6,025 bases of DNA from Anaerolineae bacterium. GTDB taxonomy: Bacteria > Chloroflexota > Anaerolineae > Aggregatilineales > Aggregatilineaceae. Below are positions 1-4,427 of the stretch, piece by piece. The notes under the pieces were generated by a model. The model did no database searches. It had not been told where the DNA came from and saw only the letters and a list, made by a program, of their open reading frames with translations. Position 1 is the stretch's first letter. Each line of letters begins with the position of its first letter. The translations under genes were made by a program, and so were the position numbers. The stretch covers positions 1 through 6,025 of the forward strand of contig JADLHR010000502.1 of assembly GCA_020848665.1 (NCBI GenBank), written 5' to 3'.

Positions 1-84
1 CGCCAGCGCGGCAGAGTCGTTCAGCTTGCCGATCTGCTCTTTCACCCAGTCCGGTTTTTCGCGTATCAGAGCTATGTCGATCAT
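1..84 (-). CDS. serS: Seryl-tRNA synthetase, N-terminal fragment (runs off the window)
   Basis: Only the first 28 codons are visible, because the gene reads leftward out of the window. The product begins MIDIALIREKPDWVKEQ, which matches the typical bacterial SerRS opening (M-[IL]-D-I-x-L-I-R-x-x-P-[DE]-x-V). That opening leads into the N-terminal coiled-coil arm that grips the long variable arm of tRNA-Ser. SerRS charges tRNA-Ser with serine in the cytoplasm using ATP. The ATG at 84 is preceded by AAGGTG, 8 bases upstream on the minus strand, a good ribosome binding site. Independent support comes from the T-box leader about 300 bases upstream, whose specifier (UCC) and acceptor-pairing bulge (UGGC) both fit tRNA-Ser. 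An 83-base gap separates serS from the small membrane-protein gene before it, with no terminator seen in between, so they are probably co-transcribed. The catalytic domain lies outside the window and cannot be checked. Confidence 0.85.
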   Translation of the reverse strand, partial: MIDIALIREKPDWVKEQIGKLNDSAALA

Positions 85-167
85 GCCGCTTTCACCTTTT
101 TGCCTCAGGATTGCCAGAGCCAGGAAACCATCATCTGCGTTGGGCGCGATCACGCTCAGGTCGAGCC

Positions 168-362
168 TCACCGCCGGCGCTTCGACCGTCGGGACCTCGG
201 CGGCGGCGCAGGTCTAGGTACGGTGGGCGGCAGGCGGCGTGTGTCCTGCGTCGGGCGTGAGAGATCGCGGTACAGACGCAGCGCGGCCAGCGCCAGCCCG
301 ACGATCACGACCGCCAGCACCAGCCCGTTCCACACGTCTGGAGTCATAAATTCCAGCCACAT
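168..362 (-). CDS. Small single-span membrane protein in the T-box/serS operon
   Basis: A 64-residue protein of unknown function that I do not recognise as a named family. Residues about 11-30 (WNGLVLAVVIVGLALAALRL) form one hydrophobic helix. The short N-terminus has two acidic residues. The C-terminal half is a basic, proline-rich tail ending in a run of Arg/Lys (RSRRSKRRR). By the positive-inside rule the tail should face the cytoplasm, where it could touch nucleic acid or ribosomes, but that is inference. The ATG at 362 has a clear GGAGG six bases upstream on the minus strand and lies just after the T-box terminator, so the gene is the first one controlled by the leader. serS starts 83 bases after its stop. 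The helix, the ribosome site and the position make a real gene likely. The main doubt is that short GC-rich frames can look protein-like by chance. A later ATG at codon 6 lacks as good a ribosome site. Confidence 0.7.
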   Translation of the reverse strand: MWLEFMTPDVWNGLVLAVVIVGLALAALRLYRDLSRPTQDTRRLPPTVPRPAPPPRSRRSKRRR

Positions 363-377
363 ACCCCGCCTCCGTAC

Positions 378-416
378 AAAAAAGCCCCTCGCCCGGATCA
401 GGACCAGGACGAGGGG
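378..416 (-). terminator. Rho-independent terminator of the T-box leader
   Basis: On the minus strand CCCCTCGTCC (416-407) pairs over 10 base pairs, with one G-T wobble, with GGGCGAGGGG (394-385). The loop is 12 bases, and after one C comes a run of six T (383-378). It ends 16 bases before the ATG of the small membrane gene. It is the default OFF fold of the T-box switch, and its 5' arm overlaps the 3' arm of the antiterminator. Confidence 0.92.
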
Positions 417-434
417 ACTCGTGATGCCACCTGG
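404..434 (-). promoter_or_regulatory. T-box antiterminator with tRNA acceptor-end binding bulge
   Basis: On the minus strand CCAGG (434-430) pairs with CCTGG (408-404), and ACGA (422-419) pairs with TCGT (412-409). This leaves the seven-base bulge UGGCAUC (429-423) and the loop GUCCCC. The bulge matches the T-box consensus UGGNACC except for one C-to-U change. Its UGGC complements GCCA, the 3' end of a tRNA with discriminator G73, as in tRNA-Ser. The 3' strand of this helix is also used by the terminator, so the two folds exclude each other. Confidence 0.85.
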
Positions 435-686
435 ATTCGCGCGCGCCTCGCGGCAAGCGCCTCGGTGAGTGCCAACGCACTCCAGCGCAGTAACGGGCGC
501 GCCCGGCCCGGCTTAGCGCACCGCCAGACAGAGCCGCGCGGCGGGGTCGTCAGGCGACTGTTCGAGGGTGGATGTTCGGCTGCGCGCGCTGCCGCCTTGC
601 ACCGCCCGGCGGCTCTCTGAAAGCCCAGCGCAGCTTACTTGACCCTGTCAAAGTCGTTCATAGAATCGGTTTTTCGCTTGACGAGC

Positions 687-715
687 AGTGTAGCAAACCA
701 CCAACGGGCTGTCAA
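687..715 (-). promoter_or_regulatory. Sigma-70-type promoter of the T-box/serS operon
   Basis: On the minus strand a perfect -35 TTGACA (715-710) is followed by a 17-base spacer and the -10 box TACACT (692-687). Transcription should start near 680, about 25 bases before the first base of Stem I. That is the expected arrangement for a T-box leader. No operator-like repeat was seen around it. Confidence 0.85.
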
Positions 716-894
716 GCGCACCGCTCGCGCCTCGCGCGGGCGCAAGCAGGTCCCGGCCAGTTTTGAACCAATTTGCCAGCGCATCAGTAAGTAATACGGG
801 TGAGCGTTCTCGAGGCAAGCGCTACCAACCTCGCCTCCAGAACACCTTCTCCCTGACCACAATGGCATCGGTTTCGGGAATGTGTACAAAGGGC
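716..894. other. Divergent intergenic spacer without a recognised gene
   Basis: This is the core of the non-coding stretch from 363 to 1024. The flanks of that stretch hold the T-box leader and its promoter on the left and the opp promoter candidate on the right. In the 179 bases here I see no convincing gene, RNA or repeat. The open frames crossing it on both strands resemble no known protein, lack good ribosome sites and run through the promoters or Stem I. A stretch richer in A/T (about 760-795) could hold regulatory sites, but none can be named. Confidence 0.5.
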
Positions 895-923
895 TTGCAC
901 GCTGCCCTTAAGTCGCATACAAT
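895..923 (+). promoter_or_regulatory. Candidate sigma-70-type promoter of the opp cluster
   Basis: TTGCAC (895-900) and TACAAT (918-923) are separated by 17 bases. The -10 box matches consensus at five of six positions and the -35 box at three. A start near 930 would give an untranslated leader of about 95 bases before the TTG start of oppD. It is the best plus-strand promoter-like site in the divergent region. The weak -35 box suggests modest strength or help from an activator. Confidence 0.5.
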
Positions 924-1010
924 CCCGCACAATTTAGGGGCAGCGCACGGTCGCGCGCAGCGGCAGTGTGAATTGACCACTCGAGATGGCACCTTCCCGG
1001 AGAGTGGCAG

Positions 1011-1015
1011 AGGAG
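1011..1015 (+). promoter_or_regulatory. Ribosome binding site that selects the TTG start of oppD
   Basis: AGGAG lies 9 bases before the TTG at 1025. The alternative starts have no such site at a usable distance: ATG 986 is preceded by nothing purine-rich enough, and ATG 1037 sits 21 bases downstream of this AGGAG. Confidence 0.6.
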
Positions 1016-1024
1016 AGAGCGCTT

Positions 1025-2020
1025 TTGACCGTCCTAATGGAGGTAAAAAACCTCAAAACAGAATTTCATACTGAGGAAGGGACCGTTTACGCCGTGAACG
1101 GAATCTCCTACACTCTGCACGAGGGTGAGACCCTCGGCGTGGTGGGAGAAAGCGGCTGTGGCAAGAGTGTGCACGCGCTCTCAATTATGGGTCTGATTCC
1201 TCAGCCGCCCGGCGAGATCAGCGACGGTGAAGTGATCTTCCGTGGGCGGGACCTGCTCAAGCTGTCCAAGAACAAGATGCGGCTGGTGCGTGGGGCCGAG
1301 ATCGCGATGGTCTTCCAGGACCCGATGACCTCGCTCAACCCGGTGCTGACCGTCGGTCGCCAGATCACCGAGGCGCTGAAGCTGCACCTGGGGATGGACA
1401 ACGAGCAGTCGCGCGCTCGCGCCGCTGAACTGCTGACGATGGTGGGAATTCCATCGGCAGAAGACCGCCTGGACGATTACCCGCACCAGTTTTCGGGCGG
1501 GATGCGCCAGCGCGTAATGATCGCGATGGGCCTGTCGTGCAACCCGCAGCTTCTGATCGCCGACGAGCCGACGACCGCACTCGACGTGACGATCCAGGCG
1601 CAGATTCTGGACCTGGTTCGGCGGCTGCGCGACAAAATCGGCATGGCGATGATCTGGATCTCGCACGACCTGGGTGTGGTGGCCGGGCTGGCGGACACGG
1701 TGAACGTCATGTACGCGGGCTATATCATCGAGCGCGGCAAGGTCAAGGACGTCTATCACGATCCGCGCCATCCCTACACGCTGGGGCTGCTTGGCTCGCT
1801 GCCACGCCTTGATCAGAAGAACGAGCAGCTCTTTTCGATCGAGGGCACGCCGCCGGACATGCGCTTTTTGCCGAAGGGCTGTCCCTTCGCGCCGCGCTGT
1901 ATCTACCGAATCGACAAATGCGACGAGAATCCGCCCCTGATCCCGGTGGCAGACGGATCGCCCGATCACATCACCGCCTGCTGGGTGGATGTTCGCAAAG
2001 AGGGACCGACCAATGAGTGA
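1025..2020 (+). CDS. oppD: Oligopeptide/dipeptide ABC transporter ATP-binding protein, OppD/DppD type
   Basis: One of the two ATPases that power a peptide-family ABC importer on the inner face of the membrane. From the TTG start the protein has 331 residues, typical for OppD/DppD (about 320-340). Visible motifs in order are Walker A GESGCGKS (41-48), the Q-loop FQDP (Q98), the signature FSGGMRQR (156-163), Walker B LLIADEP with catalytic Glu181, and the H-loop His214 in WISHDL. The C-terminal oligopeptide module carries four cysteines (286, 292, 299, 319) spaced C-x5-C-x6-C-x19-C. Structural work on relatives assigns these to an iron-sulfur cluster. TTG is chosen because AGGAG lies 9 bases upstream. 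ATG 1037 would remove four residues and ATG 986 would add 13 that do not look conserved. Its stop overlaps the oppF start by 8 bases, implying translational coupling. The substrate (oligopeptide, dipeptide or another small solute) cannot be told from the ATPase, so the symbol denotes the family. Confidence 0.93.
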   Translation: MTVLMEVKNLKTEFHTEEGTVYAVNGISYTLHEGETLGVVGESGCGKSVHALSIMGLIPQPPGEISDGEVIFRGRDLLKLSKNKMRLVRGAEIAMVFQDPMTSLNPVLTVGRQITEALKLHLGMDNEQSRARAAELLTMVGIPSAEDRLDDYPHQFSGGMRQRVMIAMGLSCNPQLLIADEPTTALDVTIQAQILDLVRRLRDKIGMAMIWISHDLGVVAGLADTVNVMYAGYIIERGKVKDVYHDPRHPYTLGLLGSLPRLDQKNEQLFSIEGTPPDMRFLPKGCPFAPRCIYRIDKCDENPPLIPVADGSPDHITACWVDVRKEGPTNE

Positions 2021-3053
2021 GGCAGTGAGAGAACCGCACACCTACGCCGGCGGCGCTTCGGCAGCGTATGCCAAGGACAAAGAAGTCCTGCTCGAAGTCA
2101 CCGATCTCAAGAAATATTTCCCGATCAAATCGGGCATCGTGATCCAGCGCGAAGTCGCGGCGGTCAAGGCGGTTGATGGCGTCAGCTTCAAGGTCTACAA
2201 GGGCGAGACGCTTGGGTTGGTCGGTGAGAGCGGCTGCGGCAAATCGACCACCGGGCGCACAATTCTCCAGCTCTACCGCCCGACTGCGGGCAGCGTAAAG
2301 TACGCCGGGCAGGAGATCAGCACGCTCAAGGGCGAGGCGCTGCGCCGGATGCGCCGCGAGATGCAGATGATCTTCCAGGACCCCTATGCCTCGCTCAACC
2401 CGCGCATGTCGGTCGGGCGTATCGTGGCCGAGCCGCTCGTGGTCCACAACATTGGGACCAAGAAAGAGCGTGAGGAGCGCGTGGCGGCGCTGCTGGAGAT
2501 GGTCGGCCTCAACCCGTACTTTGTGCGCCGCTATCCGCACGAGTTTTCGGGCGGGCAGCGACAGCGCATTGGCCTGGCGCGCTCGCTGGCGCTCAACCCC
2601 TCGTTTATTGTCGCGGACGAGCCGATTTCTGCGCTGGATGTGTCGATCCAGGCGCAGGTAGTCAACCTGCTCCAGCGCCTTCAGGAAGAACTCGGCCTGA
2701 CGTACCTGTTCATTGCTCACGACCTGAGCATGGTGCGGCACCTGTGCAACCGCGTGGCGGTGATGTACCTGGGCAAGATCGTCGAGGTCGCGGAGAGCGA
2801 GGAGTTGTACACCAACCCGCTCCATCCGTATACCCAGGCGCTGCTGTCGGCGGTGCCGGTGCCCGATCCGTCGGTCGAAGAACGGCGCCAGCGGATCATC
2901 CTCAAGGGAGACGTGCCCAGTCCGATCAACCCGCCAAAGGGATGTAACTTCAACACGCGCTGCCCGGTTTCAGTCGATGTATGCTTTGACACCGAACCGG
3001 AATTGGTGGAAGTGCTGCCCGGACACTGGGTCGCCTGCCATCGCGTCATCTAG
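2013..3053 (+). CDS. oppF: Oligopeptide/dipeptide ABC transporter ATP-binding protein, OppF/DppF type
   Basis: The second ATPase, expected to pair with OppD as a heterodimer under the two permeases. It has 346 residues. An N-terminal stretch of about 25 residues, rich in Ala and Gly, precedes the domain, which starts near VLLEVTDLKKYF. Motifs are Walker A GESGCGKS (71-78), Q-loop FQDP (Q122), signature FSGGQRQR (178-185), Walker B FIVADEP with Glu203, and H-loop His236 in FIAHDL. All catalytic residues are intact. The C-terminal module has cysteines 311, 317, 324 and 342 (C-x5-C-x6-C-x17-C), parallel to OppD. The YASLNPRMSVG stretch after the Q-loop is typical of the OppF/DppF branch. The ATG at 2013 sits inside the oppD stop region (ATGAGTGA), with AGAGGGA seven bases upstream. 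An in-frame start at 1989 lies inside oppD and is less likely. A hairpin follows the stop before the permease gene. Confidence 0.93.
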   Translation: MSEAVREPHTYAGGASAAYAKDKEVLLEVTDLKKYFPIKSGIVIQREVAAVKAVDGVSFKVYKGETLGLVGESGCGKSTTGRTILQLYRPTAGSVKYAGQEISTLKGEALRRMRREMQMIFQDPYASLNPRMSVGRIVAEPLVVHNIGTKKEREERVAALLEMVGLNPYFVRRYPHEFSGGQRQRIGLARSLALNPSFIVADEPISALDVSIQAQVVNLLQRLQEELGLTYLFIAHDLSMVRHLCNRVAVMYLGKIVEVAESEELYTNPLHPYTQALLSAVPVPDPSVEERRQRIILKGDVPSPINPPKGCNFNTRCPVSVDVCFDTEPELVEVLPGHWVACHRVI

Positions 3054-3075
3054 CCGGCAGAAAACGCAAGCTCTC

Positions 3076-3106
3076 CCGCCCGGCGCCGGGTCCCGACGCC
3101 GGGCGG
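3076..3106 (+). other. GC-rich inverted repeat between oppF and the permease gene
   Basis: CCGCCCGGCG (3076-3085) and CGCCGGGCGG (3097-3106) are perfect complements over 10 bases with an 11-base loop. The repeat begins 22 bases after the oppF stop. No T-run follows (the next bases are CCTGATCTGG), so it is not a standard intrinsic terminator. It may protect the 3' end of the oppDF message, slow polymerase, or set different expression of ATPases and permease. The rest of the 192-base gap shows no convincing promoter. Confidence 0.6.
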
Positions 3107-3230
3107 CCTGATCTGGATCGACATGCGCCGAGCTTGACCGGTCCACCGCCCCGCGACGCCATCCCCTGAGGTACAGCCCGCTCTGCCGTGTGGGCTTTGC
3201 CTGCTATTGGGGTTGGCCTACCGGATGCGA

Positions 3231-3236
3231 AGGAGG
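3231..3236 (+). promoter_or_regulatory. Ribosome binding site that selects the ATG at 3246
   Basis: AGGAGG lies 9 bases before the ATG at 3246. Upstream in-frame candidates (TTG 3207, ATG 3225) have no comparable site and would add only a short arginine-rich stretch. Confidence 0.8.
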
Positions 3237-3245
3237 GCAGACAGC

Positions 3246-4391
3246 ATGGCAGTCGCGGGCAGCGCCGCGCCGATCTCGCTAACCGAGGAAGAGCGCACGT
3301 CCACGCCCTGGCGCGATGCCTGGCGTCTTTTCCGGCGGAACAAGGCGGCGGTCGTGGCGCTCGGCGTGATTATCACCATTTTCTCCCTCACGATCTCAGC
3401 CCCGCTGCTGACGCACCTCGGCCTGCTGGACGCTCGCGCCGGCGACGCCGCGCGCCATGTCATCAACCCAGCCAACGTGCCGCAGGTAGACGTGTATCCC
3501 GACCCTGGCACCTGCGCGCGCGACGGCCAGGATCAAAACCCCTACTGGTGCGGCTGGCTGAGCGACGAGATCCTGGTCGATGTTCAGAACAAGTACTGCT
3601 ACCGTCCCGCTCCAGAACCCGACAGGCAGCAGTGGTGCTACTTGCTGGGTGGCGATAGCAGCGGCCGGGACTGGCTGACGCAGACTGTGTACGGCGGGCA
3701 GGTGTCGCTCGCCGTCGGCGTGCTCGGCGCGACTATGAGCCTGATCGTCGGGCTGATCTATGGCCTGGTCGCCGGGTTCTACGGGGGCCGTATCGATAAC
3801 CTCATGATGCGGATCATCGACTTCATGTACGGCGTCCCCTACCTCGTGCTGGTGATCCTGTTGCAGGTCTTCTTCACCGAGATTTCGCGCGAGTATCGGG
3901 GAACGGATCGCGGCGGCGCCATCGGCTTGATCCTCGAACTCAATGCCAGCATGGGCGGGCTGCTCTTTCTGTTTGTCGCGCTCGGCACGCTGAGCTGGAT
4001 CGGGATGGCGCGTCTGGCGCGGGGGCAGGTGCTGGCCTACCGCGAAAAGGAATTTGTCGAGGCCGCGCGCGCGGTGGGCGCCAGCGATCGGCGTATCATC
4101 CTGGTGCACCTGATGCCTAACATCATCGGCCCGCTGATCGTCGCGGAAACGCTGGCAGTTCCCGGCTACATCTTCACCGAAGCGTTCCTCAGTTTCATCG
4201 GTCTCGGAGTTCAGCCCGGCACGCCAAGCTGGGGCGCGATGATCAGCGAAGTGCGCAATCGCGGCGGGTTCTTCTCCAATCGCTTCATTCTGATCGTTCC
4301 AAGCGTTGCGCTGGTGCTCACGGCGTTATCGTTCAACTTTCTGGGCGACGGTCTGCGCGACGCGCTCGACCCGCGCCTGCGGGGCACCTAG
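3246..4391 (+). CDS. oppC: ABC transporter permease, OppC/DppC type, with enlarged external loop
   Basis: An inner-membrane permease of the peptide/nickel importer family. It should form the channel as a heterodimer with an OppB-type partner. The product has 381 residues, about 80 longer than E. coli OppC/DppC (about 300). An N-terminal OppC_N-like stretch (PWRDAWRLFRRNKAAVVALG, 21-40) leads into TM1 (about 34-56). Five further membrane segments lie near 151-178, 193-211, 237-259, 295-320 and 347-367. The EAA loop is clear (EFVEAARAVGAS, 269-280, followed by HLMPN) and docks on the ATPases. The extra length is mostly in the external loop (about 57-150), which holds Cys90, Cys102, Cys118 and Cys131 and ends in GGDSSGRDWL, the counterpart of the family G-T-D-x-x-G-R-D motif. 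The four cysteines may form two disulfides (inference). The gene follows oppF after 192 bases and precedes the lipoprotein gene by 36. No oppB lies in the window. Substrate unknown. Confidence 0.9.
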   Translation: MAVAGSAAPISLTEEERTSTPWRDAWRLFRRNKAAVVALGVIITIFSLTISAPLLTHLGLLDARAGDAARHVINPANVPQVDVYPDPGTCARDGQDQNPYWCGWLSDEILVDVQNKYCYRPAPEPDRQQWCYLLGGDSSGRDWLTQTVYGGQVSLAVGVLGATMSLIVGLIYGLVAGFYGGRIDNLMMRIIDFMYGVPYLVLVILLQVFFTEISREYRGTDRGGAIGLILELNASMGGLLFLFVALGTLSWIGMARLARGQVLAYREKEFVEAARAVGASDRRIILVHLMPNIIGPLIVAETLAVPGYIFTEAFLSFIGLGVQPGTPSWGAMISEVRNRGGFFSNRFILIVPSVALVLTALSFNFLGDGLRDALDPRLRGT

Positions 4392-4427
4392 CGTGTCGCG
4401 CCGCGCCGGGACGAGGAGCTTGCGAAC

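Larger units (their letters stand above)
378..656 (-). promoter_or_regulatory. T-box riboswitch leader, tRNA-Ser specific
   Basis: A transcribed leader that senses uncharged tRNA. Stem I is readable on the minus strand. Its base pairs CGACT (656-652) with AGTCG (559-555). Above it, AGGGT (646-642) pairs with ACCCT (569-565). The specifier loop has the conserved AGTA (639-636) opposite GAACATCCA. The loop is closed by GCTGCGC (634-628) pairing with GCGCAGC (585-579), and the distal arm by GCCGCC pairing with GGCGGC around an AGAGA bulge. The specifier read as UCC (572-570), a serine codon followed by A, fits serS downstream. A short hairpin, GAGTGC-GTTG-GCACTC (482-467), is a likely Stem III. 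The 3' part holds the T-box bulge and terminator, given as separate entries. In the family, uncharged tRNA-Ser stabilises the antiterminator so that transcription continues into the small membrane gene and serS. The alternative register AUC (Ile) is less likely, because the bulge pairs with G73 and tRNA-Ile carries A73. Confidence 0.9.

Noticed and set aside
108..134. Nine-codon minus-strand frame MMVSWLWQS just before serS
   Set aside because: No ribosome binding site and too short to judge. Serine control is already explained by the T-box.
634..660. Tiny minus-strand frame MNDFDRVK in the leader, a possible leader peptide
   Set aside because: It overlaps the base of Stem I, has no ribosome site and contains no serine codons, so the T-box explains the region better.
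635..889. Minus-strand open frame of 84 residues
   Set aside because: It runs through the serS-operon promoter and into Stem I of the T-box, has no good ribosome site and no protein-like pattern.
763..1074. Plus-strand open frame of 103 residues
   Set aside because: It starts at TTG, spans the promoter candidate and the oppD start in another frame, and has low-complexity, non-family composition.
1181..2825. Long minus-strand open frames opposite oppD and oppF
   Set aside because: They mirror the conserved codons of the two ATPases (similar shadow sequences appear in both), and overlap intact genes with all motifs.
3134..3160. TTGACC in the oppF-permease gap as a -35 box
   Set aside because: No -10-like sequence lies 16-18 bases downstream, so an internal promoter is not supported.
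3396..4109. Minus-strand open frame of 237 residues opposite the permease
   Set aside because: Antisense shadow without membrane or domain features. The plus strand carries the EAA motif and six membrane segments.
4392..4427. Possible terminator or promoter between permease and lipoprotein genes
   Set aside because: Only 36 bases, with no hairpin plus T-run and no promoter boxes. It contains just the GAGGAG ribosome site.
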